Assembly (NCBI RefSeq): GCF_004795105.1
Contig: NZ_SSBL01000002.1
Coordinates: forward strand, 620,001-684,000
Origin: Streptomyces sp. A0642
GTDB taxonomy: Bacteria; Actinomycetota; Actinomycetes; Streptomycetales; Streptomycetaceae
Length of the DNA: 64,000 nt
Direction of reading: 5' to 3'
Below the pieces are notes generated by a model that saw only the letters and a program-made list of their open reading frames with translations, did not search any database and had not been told where the DNA came from. Both the position numbers and the translations under genes were made by a program. This document shows positions 17,081 to 26,521 of the stretch, piece by piece (positions within the stretch are counted from its first letter, which is position 1; every line of letters begins with the position of its first letter).

Positions 17081-17806
17081 ATGACCGCATGGCTGCCAGA
17101 CGAAACGACCCTGCATCTCGGCGACGGACCCCGCCGTCACGATCACACCGGTGAGGGCGCCGACCTCTTCGCCGTCCTGCGTGAGCAGGCCGGCCATCAG
17201 ACGGCCCAGGTGACCGCGGCCGGCGCGGCCTGGCTGGCCGGCGCCACCGCGTATCCGCGCAGCACCCTGGCGCAGTGGGAGTCGCACCCCTGCGCGCCCG
17301 GGGTCCTGCCGTGCGGTTCCGCCTTCGACGTGGTGAACGTGCCCACGCTCTTCGGGCGACGGATGCTGGAGCACCTGTGGGCCGACGGTCCGGGCTCCGG
17401 CCCGGTCGCCACGCACCGGGGCAGGATGCTGCTGTTCGCCTCCCCCGGCACCGCCCAGCGCCTCCCCTCACTGCTGGACTGGGAGGAGTGGGGATCCGGC
17501 CCGCGAGGCCGGGCCGCCGGGCGTCCGGCGGCGTCGGACGACGACGGCCCGAAGGTGCCCCCGCTGCTCTGTCACGGTTCCGGGGACGCGGTGACGGTGC
17601 CGCCGCTGACCTGCGGACCGTCCGCTTCCGGGCCTCGCTGGCTGGTCGCTCCCGACACCCGCAGTCCCTGGCTCCCGGGGCCGGACGTACTGCTCTGGGC
17701 CTGCGTCCGGGTGGCCAGATCGGTGCCCGCCCCGTCGCCCAGGATTTCGATTTTTCCTCCCACGGATCAGGGTGCTAATGTCTACGACGTCAGCAGGCGC
17801 CGCTAG
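17081..17806 (+). CDS. prim-pol-like protein (N-terminal half only), runs into tRNA-Lys
   Basis: The protein resembles the bifunctional primase/polymerase (prim-pol) N-terminal domain found in actinobacterial plasmids and chromosomes: AAGAAWLAGATAYPRSTLAQW, GSAFDVVNVPTLFGRRMLEHL, GPVATHRGRMLLFASPGTAQRLPSLLDWEEWG. The prim-pol catalytic DxD/His pattern is only partly visible, and the helicase half of full-length prim-pol proteins is absent. The frame runs through the tRNA-Lys promoter region and stops inside the tRNA (TAG 17804-17806), 10 bases past its 5' end. Either the true protein ends this way or the 3' end has been altered by recombination at the tRNA. Start ATG 17081 has no strong ribosome site. 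A TGGCATATGCCA palindrome lies upstream. Confidence 0.65.
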   Translation: MTAWLPDETTLHLGDGPRRHDHTGEGADLFAVLREQAGHQTAQVTAAGAAWLAGATAYPRSTLAQWESHPCAPGVLPCGSAFDVVNVPTLFGRRMLEHLWADGPGSGPVATHRGRMLLFASPGTAQRLPSLLDWEEWGSGPRGRAAGRPAASDDDGPKVPPLLCHGSGDAVTVPPLTCGPSASGPRWLVAPDTRSPWLPGPDVLLWACVRVARSVPAPSPRISIFPPTDQGANVYDVSRRR

Positions 17807-17870
17807 CTCAGTTGGTTAGAGCAGCTGACTCTTAATCAGCGGGTCCGGGGTTCGAGTCCCTGGCGGCGCA
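17797..17870 (+). tRNA. tRNA-Lys (CTT), copy 1
   Basis: This is a 74-base cloverleaf. Acceptor arms GCGCCGC/GCGGCGC pair perfectly, the D arm is GCTC..GAGC, the anticodon stem GCTGA/TCAGC holds the loop CTCTTAA with anticodon CTT, and the T arm contains GGTTCGAGTCC. CCA is not encoded. A TAATGT -10-like box lies upstream and a strong terminator follows. Confidence 0.97.
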
Positions 17871-17876
17871 CAGACG

Positions 17877-17912
17877 GAAGAAGCCCCCTCGCGAGAGCGA
17901 GGGGGCTTCTTC
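17877..17912 (+). terminator. strong hairpin terminator after tRNA-Lys 1
   Basis: A 16 bp perfect stem (GAAGAAGCCCCCTCGC with its complement) and GAGA loop. It also serves the end of the convergent metalloprotease gene. Confidence 0.9.
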
Positions 17913-17928
17913 GTTGGCGTGGCCCGCT

Positions 17929-19143
17929 CTACGTTCCCGTCGTGATCCGGACCGTCCAGGCCCCCGACGGCGTCCGGTCCGTGACTTCGACCGTGGTGTG
18001 GACGCCGGGGACGGAGAACGTCTCACCGACCCTCAGCGGGGCGTCCGCGAGCGGCGGATAGACCGAGCGGTCCCAGCAGGCGTCGGTGTCCGGGTGGGTG
18101 TCGAGGACGTCGACGGGTCCGCCGCCGGACGGCGTCTCGTTGCGGATCCGGTAGAGCAGGACGCCTTCGGTGCAGGTGGCGCTGTCGTTGCCGGTGGCGC
18201 TGCGGGCCTCGACGGCCACGACGCTGCCCTCGCCGGTCCGGATCACGGCGAGCCGGGTCCCGATCGACGCGCCGGGCACGGGCACGGCCGCCATCGGCTC
18301 CAGGGTGACGAGCCGGTCGCCCTGGATGCAGGTCACCTGCCGGTCGTCGAGCCAGCCCAGCTTCCACTTGTGCCAGCCGAAGAGGTCCGGTGCGAGGCCG
18401 AACTGGCTGCCCATGACGTCCCAGTCGCCGACATAGGTGTCCCAGTCCCCCTTGCCGTCCGAGGGCCGGTGGTACAGGTCCGGCAGGTCGAAGACGTGGC
18501 CCGTCTCGTGGGCGAGGACGTTGTGGTCGGGCGGGTGCTGTTCGAAGACGGTGACGACGCGCCTGATGTCCGTCCCGTCGGCGCTCAGCGGCCGGTCGAA
18601 GTTGACGACCTTGGTGGCGTCGGAGTCGACGCCCGGGGCGTCCGGGTCGGCCACGAGGTAGACGACGTCGTACTTCGAGAAGTCGACGTGGGGGTCGGCG
18701 GCCTCGATCGCGTCGCGCAGATAGGCGCTGCGCCGGCCGCCTTCCCAGTCACGCTGTATCCCGTAGCTGACCGAAGGTTCGGGCATCCGGATCCACTGCC
18801 GCTGGGGGTGCGGGCGCAGGGTGAACTTTCCGTACGAGGCGCGCTGGAAGAACCGCGTGGTGGCGGGGAAGTGGTCGGCGGCGAGTTCGGCGGGCGTGGT
18901 GACGGGCCGGGAGTCGGGGAACGAGAGGAAGAGCATGACCGCGTCGAGGGTGTGGTCGGGCCGCGGGTAGGCGCCGTTCCAGTCGTCCAGGCCGAGCGAG
19001 TGGTGGACGCCGGTCCGGGGCAGCGCGCAGGGGGCCGCCTCTCCGCCGACGGCCGCGGCGGGGCCCGCGACGAGAGAGGTGGCGACGAGCGCCAGGAGGG
19101 AGACCAGCCCGGCCGCCACCGCGCGGGGAGTGGGTCGCTCCAT
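17929..19143 (-). CDS. secreted M6-family metalloprotease
   Basis: This is a zinc endopeptidase exported from the cell. From ATG 19143 the protein is 404 aa with a signal peptide of about 31 residues (LLALVATSLVAGPAAA). The zinc motif HETGH is at 212-216, followed by VFDLPDLYHR, and GDWDVMGSQFGLAPDLFGWHKWKLGWL carries the M6 met-turn region. This matches the immune inhibitor A-like M6 group without the long C-terminal repeats of the Bacillus enzymes. The C-terminal part (VVAVEARSATGND..GVLLYRIRNETP) is the usual beta-rich region. It is transcribed alone towards the tRNA terminator. Confidence 0.9.
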   Translation of the reverse strand: MERPTPRAVAAGLVSLLALVATSLVAGPAAAVGGEAAPCALPRTGVHHSLGLDDWNGAYPRPDHTLDAVMLFLSFPDSRPVTTPAELAADHFPATTRFFQRASYGKFTLRPHPQRQWIRMPEPSVSYGIQRDWEGGRRSAYLRDAIEAADPHVDFSKYDVVYLVADPDAPGVDSDATKVVNFDRPLSADGTDIRRVVTVFEQHPPDHNVLAHETGHVFDLPDLYHRPSDGKGDWDTYVGDWDVMGSQFGLAPDLFGWHKWKLGWLDDRQVTCIQGDRLVTLEPMAAVPVPGASIGTRLAVIRTGEGSVVAVEARSATGNDSATCTEGVLLYRIRNETPSGGGPVDVLDTHPDTDACWDRSVYPPLADAPLRVGETFSVPGVHTTVEVTDRTPSGAWTVRITTGT

Positions 19144-19581
19144 CCCTGCGGGCCCTTGCTGACGCGGCACGTCTACCTCCGGTGCGGGGTGCGGCCTCCA
19201 GGACCCTCCTGACCCTGCTGACCCTTCTGACCACCTTGTGGCGTCGAGGGAGGTACGTCCTGTTGAGCTGCCCCAGTCGGGTCAGCGACCGATCCGGCCC
19301 ACCTCCTTCACGTACAGTCACAATCGATCACCGGAACATCCGGAGGGAACAGAACCGCGCAGAAACAATCAGTCACGGGCAAACCGGATCACCCGGCGAA
19401 TGGCTCAAGTACGGCGGACGCGAGGCCCGTAACGGTCGGGGCGCTGGAACGGCCGAGGTGCCAGCCTCTATGCTTCACCTCGCTTTCCTGCGCGGTTTCC
19501 GCCCCTGACAACGGCACTCCACGCGGCGGGCCAGGCCGACCTCAGGTGTCCGGGACAGAGACTGCACGGCGGGAGCGAACG
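19144..19581. other. divergent intergenic region with a 9 bp triplet repeat
   Basis: No gene was found in these 438 bases. Three 9 bp units, CTCCTGACC, CTGCTGACC and CTTCTGACC, stand in tandem at 19206-19232, about 65 bases upstream of the metalloprotease start, and could be a regulator site. A moderately AT-rich stretch near 19310-19380 probably holds the promoter of the GGDEF-EAL gene. Confidence 0.5.
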
Positions 19582-21450
19582 GTGAGCGGAACCTCCGAAG
19601 GGCCCAGGCTCGCGGCAGGCACAGCCCCTCCTCCCCTCCCACCGATCCTCACGGAGAGTGACGGCACGTGGCCGTCCGCCGGGTCCCCCTCCGAGGCGCA
19701 CGACTACCGCGCCGCGTTCCGGGTGGCCACCCTCCCGATGGCCGTCGTCGACCGCGAGGGCCTGATCGTCACCGCCAACGAGGCGCTGGGCACGCTGGCC
19801 GGGGTCGGCGCCGCGGCGCTGACGTCGCAGTCCGCGTCCGATCTGGTCGATCTCGCCGCCGACGGCCGCACCTGGCGCGCGTACCGCGAGGTCCTGCACG
19901 GCCGGCGCTCCCGGTTCCGCTGCACCCGGCGGCTCAAGCACCCCGACGGGCGCTCGCTGTGGGCGGAGATCACCCTCGTGCCGATGGCCGCGCCCGCCGG
20001 GCAGGGGGCCGGCGACGTCCCCGGACAGGTGCTGCTCACCGTCGCCGACGTCAGCGACCGGCGCGAGCTCCAGAAGCGGCTGCGCCACCTGGAAATGCAC
20101 GACCCGGTGACCCGGCTGCCCAACCGGACGCTGTTCTTCGAGCGCCTGTCGGCGGTTCTCGAGTCCGTGCCGTACCAGGACGACAGCCTGCCCGGGCGGG
20201 GCCGGATCGGGCTCTGCTACCTCGACCTGGACGGCTTCAAGGCCGTCAACGACACCCTGGGCCACCGCACCGGCGACCGGCTGCTGGCCGCCGTGGCCGC
20301 CCGGCTCACGGACTGCGCCGAGCAGGAGGCTCCGCACCCCACCGGCGCACATCTGGTGGCACGCCTGGGCGGGGACGAGTTCGCGATCCTCGTCGAGGAG
20401 TCCACCGGTACGGAGCAGCTGACCGATCTCGCACGGACGGTGCTCGCCGCGTTGCAGCAGCCCTTCGACCTGGCCGGTCAGCGGCTCTCGGTCTCGGCGT
20501 CGATCGGCGTGGTGGAGCGGCCCGTCGCGGGCACCTCGGCCACGGGCCTGATGCAGGCGGCGGACACGACGCTGTACTGGGCGAAGGCGGACGGCAAGGC
20601 CCGCTGGACCCTCTTCGACCCCGAGCGCAACGCGCACCGGATGACCCGGCAGGCCCTGTCGTCCACGCTCCGGCCGGCGGTCGAGCGGGGTGAGTTCACC
20701 ATCGAGTACCAGCCGCTGGTCTGCATGGCCGACGGTGTCGTACGGGGGGTGGAGGCGCTGGTCCGCTGGAACCACCCGCAGTTCGGCATGCTCTCGCCCA
20801 ACCGGTTCGTCGCGATCGCCGAGGAGGACGGCTCGATCGTCCAGCTCGGCCGCTGGGTGCTGCGGGCGGCCTGCCGGCAGGCAAGGCGGTGGCAGCTCGA
20901 CCACCCGGACGAGGCGCCGCTGTTCATCAGCGTCAATGTCGCCGTACGGCAGGTCTGGGACTCGGACCTCGTCACCGACGTCGCGGAGATCCTCGCGGAG
21001 ACGGGTCTGGACCCGGCGCTGCTGCAACTGGAGCTGACGGAGTCCGCCGTGATGGGGTCGGCGGGCCGGCCGCTGCAGGCCCTCCAGTCGCTCAGCGACA
21101 TGGGCGTCCGGATCGCCATCGACGACTTCGGCACCGGCTACTCCAACCTCGCCTATCTCAGCCGGCTGCCGGTCTCCGTACTGAAACTGGACGGCGCGTT
21201 CGTCCGCGGCTTCCGGTACGAGGACGGTACGCACCCCAGCCCCGCCGACGAGACGATCGTCGAGGCCATGGTCCAGCTGGCCCACCGCCTGGGCCTGACC
21301 GTCACCGCGGAGTGCGTGGAGACGGCCGGCCAGGCGGAACGGCTGCGCCGGATCGGCTGCGACACCGGGCAGGGGTGGCTCTACTCCCGCGCGGTCGCCC
21401 CGGAGCGCATCACGGAACTCCTCGGCGCGAGGGCCCTGAACGGCTCCTGA
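19582..21450 (+). CDS. PAS-GGDEF-EAL cyclic-di-GMP enzyme
   Basis: This predicted bifunctional diguanylate cyclase/phosphodiesterase is probably soluble. GTG 19582 has GGGAG six bases upstream and is preferred over an in-frame GTG at 19546. A PAS sensor (FRVATLPMAVVDREGLIVTANEA) is followed by a GGDEF domain (DLDGFKAVNDTLGHRTGDRLL; RLGGDEFAIL intact) and an EAL domain (GVEALVRWNHP, FISVNVAVRQ, LELTES, IDDFGTGYSNLAYL, VLKLDGAFV, ECVETAGQ, GQGWLYSRA), with the metal and catalytic residues in place. No RxxD inhibitory site is seen ahead of GGDEF. In Streptomyces such proteins set c-di-GMP for BldD and so control development. Which of the known Cdg/Rmd proteins this matches is not determined. Confidence 0.93.
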   Translation: MSGTSEGPRLAAGTAPPPLPPILTESDGTWPSAGSPSEAHDYRAAFRVATLPMAVVDREGLIVTANEALGTLAGVGAAALTSQSASDLVDLAADGRTWRAYREVLHGRRSRFRCTRRLKHPDGRSLWAEITLVPMAAPAGQGAGDVPGQVLLTVADVSDRRELQKRLRHLEMHDPVTRLPNRTLFFERLSAVLESVPYQDDSLPGRGRIGLCYLDLDGFKAVNDTLGHRTGDRLLAAVAARLTDCAEQEAPHPTGAHLVARLGGDEFAILVEESTGTEQLTDLARTVLAALQQPFDLAGQRLSVSASIGVVERPVAGTSATGLMQAADTTLYWAKADGKARWTLFDPERNAHRMTRQALSSTLRPAVERGEFTIEYQPLVCMADGVVRGVEALVRWNHPQFGMLSPNRFVAIAEEDGSIVQLGRWVLRAACRQARRWQLDHPDEAPLFISVNVAVRQVWDSDLVTDVAEILAETGLDPALLQLELTESAVMGSAGRPLQALQSLSDMGVRIAIDDFGTGYSNLAYLSRLPVSVLKLDGAFVRGFRYEDGTHPSPADETIVEAMVQLAHRLGLTVTAECVETAGQAERLRRIGCDTGQGWLYSRAVAPERITELLGARALNGS

Positions 21451-21472
21451 CCCCGTCGGGCGCCGGGAGCCG

Positions 21473-22570
21473 TCAGGCTCCCGGCAGGCCGTACGCGTCC
21501 GCGATGAGGCCGTAGCTGCGCAGACGGGCCTCGCCGCCGTGCGCGTTCGCGGTGATCATCAGCTCGTCGGCGCCGGTGCGCTTGGCCAGGCCGTCGAGGC
21601 CCGCGCGGACCTCGTCGGCGGTGCCGTGGACGATGTTGCCGAGCCAGCCGTCGACGAAGTCCCGCTCCACCGGGGTGAAGGAGTACGCCTCCGCCTCCTC
21701 CGGCGTCGGCACGAGTCCGGGGCGGCCGGAGCGCAGGCGCAGCATCGACAGCGCGCCGGTCAGCACTTGGCGGCGGGCCTCCCGCTCGTCGTCGGCGGCC
21801 AGCGCGGCGACGCCGATCAGGGCGTACGGCGCGTCCAGCACCGCGGACGGCTTGAAGGACTCGCGGTACAGCTCCAGGGCCGGAATCGTGTTCTGGGCCG
21901 AGAAGTGGTGGGCGAAGGCGAAGGGCAGCCCGAGCATGCCGGCCAGCCGGGCGCTGAAGCCGGACGAGCCCAGCAGCCACAGCGGCGGGCGGTTCGGGGA
22001 CTGGACACCGCCCTCCGAGGTGGCCTGCACGGGGCCGGGGACCGCGTGGATCCGGGCGTAGGGGTGGCCGTCGGGGAAGTCGTCGTCCAGGAAGCGCGTC
22101 AGCTCCATCAGCTGCTGCGGGAAGTCGTCGGCGCCCTCGTTCAGGCGCTCGGTGCGGCGCAGGGCGGCGGCGGTGGCGCCGTCCGTGCCGGGCGCGCGGC
22201 CGAGACCCAGGTCGATGCGGCCCGGGGCCATGGCCTCCAGGGTGCCGAACTGCTCGGCGATGACGAGCGGCGCGTGATTGGGCAGCATGACGCCGCCGGA
22301 GCCGAGCCGGATGCGCTCGGTGACGGCGGCGGTGTGCGCCAGGATCACGGCCGGCGAGGAGGAGGCGACACCGGGCATGGAGTGGTGCTCGGCGACCCAG
22401 TAGCGGTGGAAGCCGCGGCGTTCGGCGAGCTGTGCGATCTCCACACCGGTCCGCAGGGCCTGGGTCGCGGTGCGGCCCTGGCCCACGGTCACGAGGTCAA
22501 GGACCGAAAGGGGCACGGGTGCCGTCCCCTCCGCCTTGCCACGGATCTCGTCGCCTCGAATCTCGTCCAC
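21473..22570 (-). CDS. LLM-class flavin-dependent oxidoreductase
   Basis: This is a bacterial-luciferase-like monooxygenase using FMN or F420. The GTG start at 22570 follows GGAGAGG. Family features are [19 protein letters not shown] at the start, [65 protein letters not shown], and [27 protein letters not shown]. The 365-aa length suits the MsnO8-like subgroup. The oxidised substrate is unknown. It ends 22 bases after the convergent GGDEF-EAL gene stop. Confidence 0.88.
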   Translation of the reverse strand: MDEIRGDEIRGKAEGTAPVPLSVLDLVTVGQGRTATQALRTGVEIAQLAERRGFHRYWVAEHHSMPGVASSSPAVILAHTAAVTERIRLGSGGVMLPNHAPLVIAEQFGTLEAMAPGRIDLGLGRAPGTDGATAAALRRTERLNEGADDFPQQLMELTRFLDDDFPDGHPYARIHAVPGPVQATSEGGVQSPNRPPLWLLGSSGFSARLAGMLGLPFAFAHHFSAQNTIPALELYRESFKPSAVLDAPYALIGVAALAADDEREARRQVLTGALSMLRLRSGRPGLVPTPEEAEAYSFTPVERDFVDGWLGNIVHGTADEVRAGLDGLAKRTGADELMITANAHGGEARLRSYGLIADAYGLPGA

Positions 22571-22682
22571 GTCCTGACCTCTCCGGTGGTGCGTCTGGTC
22601 CGGAGCAGATCAACAGGAGGTGGGCTCCGTTTATTCCGCCGACGGATACCGGCCCGTTGTGCCTTCGGCCGGTCCGGCCCCG

Positions 22683-23462
22683 CTAGGACGGATTGCCGTG
22701 GGCGTACGAGCGGCCGCTGCCCCACTCCACCGGCGCCGGCGGCGCTTCGCGGGCCTCGAAGAGGGTGCCGAGTCCGGGCGCCCAGGCGGGCCGGTCGGCG
22801 AGCCGGAGGGCTTCCCGGGCGGCCACCTGGTTCGCGGTGAGGACCGGCTTTCCGAGGAACTCCTCCAGCGCGGGGAGGTGGCTGACGGTGTGCAGGGCCG
22901 TGTCCGGCAGCAGGACGGCGTCGGCCTCGGGGCGGTCCGCCGCGGCGACCAGCTCCTTCAGCCGGTCCAGCCCCCAGCCTGCGGCCTCGGCGGCGCCGGT
23001 CGCGCCCTCCGCGTGGGTGGCGACCACCTCCATGCCGGTGGCGCCGAGGAAGGCGGTGAACCGTGCGGCGATGTCCTCGGGGTAGGTCGCGGCGACGGCG
23101 ACCCGGTTGGCGCCCAGCTTCCGGACGGCGTGGACGAAGCCGAGGGACGTGCTGGAGGCCGGCACGCCCACCGCCCGGGCCACGGCCATGACCTGGTCGT
23201 GGGCGCCCTCGTGGCCGTAGAGGAAGCTGCCGCCGTCGCACGCCCAGACGACGGACTGGGCCCCGGAGCGCTGGAGGTCCTCGACGCCGGCGGCGAGCCT
23301 CTCGGGAGTGCCGAGCGCACGCAGGGCGTCCTCGCGGTAGGCGTCGTCGGGGCACTCGGTGTGGCGGACGACGAGCCTGATGGTGCTGTCGAGCAGGATC
23401 TCCATGCGCGGGTAGTCGTCCTCCGCGAAATGGCCCGGGTAGAGGAATCCGACGGTCGTCAT
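22683..23462 (-). CDS. Asp/Glu racemase-fold protein (maleate isomerase / EutA-like)
   Basis: The protein belongs to the maleate cis-trans isomerase/arylmalonate decarboxylase group. ATG 23462 begins TTVGFLYPGHFAEDDYPRME. The first catalytic Cys is in SVVWACDGGSFLYG and the region VLLPDTALHTVSHLPALEEFLGKPVLTANQVAA corresponds to the second half-site, but the second Cys common in the family is not evident (Thr/Asp instead). EutA of ectoine-utilisation clusters belongs to this fold, and an ectoine importer lies 1.4 kb away, so a link to ectoine use is reasonable though unproven. It is divergent from the dehydrogenase at 23648. Confidence 0.8.
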   Translation of the reverse strand: MTTVGFLYPGHFAEDDYPRMEILLDSTIRLVVRHTECPDDAYREDALRALGTPERLAAGVEDLQRSGAQSVVWACDGGSFLYGHEGAHDQVMAVARAVGVPASSTSLGFVHAVRKLGANRVAVAATYPEDIAARFTAFLGATGMEVVATHAEGATGAAEAAGWGLDRLKELVAAADRPEADAVLLPDTALHTVSHLPALEEFLGKPVLTANQVAAREALRLADRPAWAPGLGTLFEAREAPPAPVEWGSGRSYAHGNPS

Positions 23463-23647
23463 GTCCACCCTTCCTGTACTGCCGTGCTGCCTGGGCTGCC
23501 TGTACCTGCCAGCTTTGCCGCTACTCATCCAAGTATTCCCCCATCCGCCCGTTCGCCGCTGCGACCGGTTGACGGGCCGGGGCGAGGCTGCGAGCGTGGT
23601 GCGTCCACGGCCCCTGCGGACCCAGCCGACGCGGAGGAACCGCCCTC

Positions 23648-24607
23648 ATGCCGGAGCCCGTCCTGCTCGTCCTGGACGCCGATCCGCCGCCCCGCCTCGG
23701 CGCGCTGACCGGGCGGGTGCGGGTCCGCCACACCGACGGACCCGGTCTGGCCGGGGCGCTCCCCCGGGCCGACGTCCTCCTCGTCTGGGACGTCGCCTCG
23801 GACGCGGTGCGCGCCGCCTGGCCGGGCGGCGGACCGCGTCCGGCCTGGGTCCACACGGCGAGCGCGGGCGTGGACCGGCTGCTCTGCCCGGAGCTGGTGG
23901 AGAGCGGCACGGTGGTGACCAACGCGCGGGGCGTCTTCGAGCAGCCGATGGCCGAGTACGTGGCGGGCCTCGTGCTGGCGTTCGCCACGGACCTTCCCGG
24001 CACCCTGGACCTCCAGCGCCGCCGTCGGTGGCGGCACCGCGAGACCGCCCGGGTCGCGGGGTCGCGTGCGGTGGTCGTCGGGGCGGGCCCCGTCGGGCGC
24101 GAGATCACCCGGCTGCTGATGGCGCTCGGCGTCGAGGTGGCGCTGGTGGGCCGCACGGCCCGGCGCACGATCCACGGCGCCGGGGACCTGGACCGGCTGG
24201 CCGCCCGCGCCGACTGGGTGATCTGCGCGGCGCCCCTGACCCCGCGGACGTACGGGATGTTCGACAGCCGGTTCTTCGGGCTGATGCAGCCCTCGGCCCG
24301 GTTCATCAACGTGGGCCGCGGCCCGATGGTGGTCGAGGCCGATCTCGCCGGCGCGTTGCGCAAGCGGTGGATCGCGGGGGCGGCGCTCGACGTGTTCGAG
24401 CATGAACCGCTCGGCCCGGACAGCCCGCTGTGGGACGTGCCGGATCTGATCGTGTCGCCGCACATGAGCGGTGACGCCGCGGGCTGGCGGGACCGGCTGG
24501 GCGAGCAGTTCGTCGCGATGTACGACCGGTGGGCGGCCGGGGAGCCGTTGCCGAACGTGGTGGACAAGCGGCTCGGCTACATCCCGGGTACGGATGCGGA
24601 GGACTGA
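23648..24607 (+). CDS. D-isomer-specific 2-hydroxyacid dehydrogenase
   Basis: This NAD(P)-dependent oxidoreductase interconverts 2-oxo acids and D-2-hydroxy acids. The dinucleotide-binding motif is VVVGAGPVGREITRLL. The substrate Arg is in FINVGRGPMVVEADL, followed by ALDVFEHEPLGPDSPLWDVPDLIVSPHMSG with the Glu and His of the catalytic set. The 319-aa length is standard. It lies 257 bases upstream of ehuB on the same strand and may be read with the ectoine importer; such pairings are familiar in Streptomyces. The real substrate is unknown. Confidence 0.87.
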   Translation: MPEPVLLVLDADPPPRLGALTGRVRVRHTDGPGLAGALPRADVLLVWDVASDAVRAAWPGGGPRPAWVHTASAGVDRLLCPELVESGTVVTNARGVFEQPMAEYVAGLVLAFATDLPGTLDLQRRRRWRHRETARVAGSRAVVVGAGPVGREITRLLMALGVEVALVGRTARRTIHGAGDLDRLAARADWVICAAPLTPRTYGMFDSRFFGLMQPSARFINVGRGPMVVEADLAGALRKRWIAGAALDVFEHEPLGPDSPLWDVPDLIVSPHMSGDAAGWRDRLGEQFVAMYDRWAAGEPLPNVVDKRLGYIPGTDAED

Positions 24608-24864
24608 CCCCGCCTCACCCGGACGTGCGCCCCGATTCGCCACCACATGACGGATATCTGCGAATGATGCCCCGTCACCCTCCTTATGCCGCAACGGAAT
24701 ACGGGCCGCACCCAATCCGTCGCACTCCGCCCGCATCAGGACACGGGAAGGTCACCCTCCGGCCGCCGTTCGGTTACATGCGACCGCCTCCTGCATAGAC
24801 GTACCGGATCGGGCAGGCGCTCACCCTGTCCGGACCGTCCGACCCCTCCAGGAGATCGTGAACC

Positions 24865-25767
24865 ATGGCTGACTTCCCTCACCTGTCCCGCCGGAGCTTC
24901 CTCAACCGATCGGCAGCTGTGGGTGGTCTGCTCGTCGTCCCGGGCCTGCTCACCGCGTGCAGCAAGACCGGTGCCGACTCCGCGGACGGCGAGGGGGCGC
25001 TCGCCAAGCTCCGCAAGCAGGGATTCGTCCGGGTCGCGTACGCCGACGAGGCCCCGTACGGGTACATGGAGGGCAAGGAACTCAAGGGCGAGGCGCCCAC
25101 CCTGCACCGGGAGATCTTCAAGGCGCTGGGCGTGGACGAGCTGCGCCCGACCCTGTCCGAGTGGGACGGGCTGATCCCCGGCCTCCAGGCCGGCAAGTAC
25201 GACGTGGTCAGCGCCGGCATGGCGATCACTCCCGAGCGCTGCGCCAACGCCCTGTTCTCGGAGCCCGAGTTCATCTCGCCGACCGCGCTGATGGTGAAGA
25301 AGGGCAACCCCAAGAAGGTCACCGACCTGGCGTCCGCGAAGGCCGCCGGGATCACCGTCGGAGTGATGGCGGGCGCCGTCGAAGGCTCGTACGCCGAAGG
25401 CGCCGGCATACCCAAGGACAGGATCAAGTCCTTGCAGAAGCCGCAGGACGGTGCGGACGCGGTCAAGGGCGGCCGCGTCGACGCGTTCCTGCTGACCGGC
25501 ATCTCGCTGCGCTGGCTGGCCAGGACCAACCCGGAGACCGAGGTCACCGAGGCCTTCCTCCCGGAGCTCGACGGGGTGAAGCAGTACAGCCCGGGCGGCG
25601 CGGTCTTCCGCAAGGGCAACGAGGAGCTGCGGGACGCCTTCAACCGCGAGCTGAAGAAGATCGTCTCCGACCGGTCGCGCTATGGGGAACTGCTGCGGGA
25701 CTACGGCTTCGGGGCCACCGAACTCCCGCCGGGCACGCTGAAGACGGCCGAACTGTGCAAGGGCTGA
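24865..25767 (+). CDS. ehuB: ectoine/hydroxyectoine ABC transporter, solute-binding lipoprotein
   Basis: This lipid-anchored binding protein captures ectoines outside the membrane and hands them to EhuCD. The N-terminus has a twin-arginine-like SRRSFLNRSAAVGGLLVV and the lipobox LLTAC, giving Cys32 or so as the lipidated residue. The rest is a family 3 solute-binding fold: GFVRVAYADEAPYGYMEGKEL, GKYDVVSAGMAITPERC, GITVGVMAGAVEGSYAEG, GGRVDAFLLTGISLRWL. It is first in an ehuB-C-D-A operon (gap 19 bases to ehuC). Assignment rests on the sequence flavour and gene order; a glutamine or other amino-acid importer is the alternative. Confidence 0.82.
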   Translation: MADFPHLSRRSFLNRSAAVGGLLVVPGLLTACSKTGADSADGEGALAKLRKQGFVRVAYADEAPYGYMEGKELKGEAPTLHREIFKALGVDELRPTLSEWDGLIPGLQAGKYDVVSAGMAITPERCANALFSEPEFISPTALMVKKGNPKKVTDLASAKAAGITVGVMAGAVEGSYAEGAGIPKDRIKSLQKPQDGADAVKGGRVDAFLLTGISLRWLARTNPETEVTEAFLPELDGVKQYSPGGAVFRKGNEELRDAFNRELKKIVSDRSRYGELLRDYGFGATELPPGTLKTAELCKG

Positions 25768-25786
25768 CGGGAACGGGGCCCGCCGC

Positions 25787-26521
25787 ATGAATGATTTCCT
25801 CTCCGCCTTCGCCGACGACCTGCCCCAACTGCGCTCGGGCCTGTGGGTGACCCTGGAGGCCACCGTTCTCGGCGCGCTGCTCGCGCTGCTTCTCTCGTTC
25901 GTCCTGGGCCTGATGTCGATCAGCCGGCTGCTGGTCGCGCGGGGCGTCTCCCGCGTGGTCGTGGAGTTCTTCCGCGGGACCTCGCTGTACGTCCAGCTGT
26001 TCTGGCTCTACTACGCGATGCCGCCGCTGACGGGGTACGAACTGACACCGCTGCTCTGCGGGGTCGTCGCCTTCGGCCTCAACTACGGGGCCTACGGCGC
26101 CGAAGTGGTGCGCGGGGCCATCAACTCCGTGCCGCGCGCGCAGTACGAGGCGGCGGTCGCGCTGAACATGACGCCGCTGCACCGGATGCGCAAGGTGATC
26201 CTTCCGCAGGCGTGGGTGCAGATGATCCCCTCGTTCACCAACCTCCTGATCCAGCTTCTGAAGTGCACGCCGCTGCTGTGGCTGATCTCGGCGGCCGACC
26301 TCATGACCGTGATCGAGAAGCTGCGCAGCCGCACCGGTGAGACGCTCACCGCGTATGTGACCCTGCTGGCCTGCTACTTCGTGCTGGCCTACGCGCTGAC
26401 CCTGCTGATGAACCTGCTGGAGCGGTCCGCCAAGCGGCGGCTCGGCCTGGCGAGCGGCGGGGCGAGCCTGCTCAGGACCCGCAGCGCCGTGACCGCCCCG
26501 GCCGCCGGAGGTGCCCGGTGA
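25787..26521 (+). CDS. ehuC: ectoine ABC transporter permease EhuC
   Basis: This inner-membrane permease of the polar amino-acid type has about five hydrophobic segments (GLWVTLEATVLGALLALLLSFVLGL at the start). The EAA loop reads YEAAVALNMTPLHRMRKVILPQAWVQMIPS, the coupling contact for the ATPase. The stop overlaps the ehuD start by four bases (GTGA), so translation is coupled. It pairs with EhuD to form the heterodimeric channel. Confidence 0.85.
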   Translation: MNDFLSAFADDLPQLRSGLWVTLEATVLGALLALLLSFVLGLMSISRLLVARGVSRVVVEFFRGTSLYVQLFWLYYAMPPLTGYELTPLLCGVVAFGLNYGAYGAEVVRGAINSVPRAQYEAAVALNMTPLHRMRKVILPQAWVQMIPSFTNLLIQLLKCTPLLWLISAADLMTVIEKLRSRTGETLTAYVTLLACYFVLAYALTLLMNLLERSAKRRLGLASGGASLLRTRSAVTAPAAGGAR

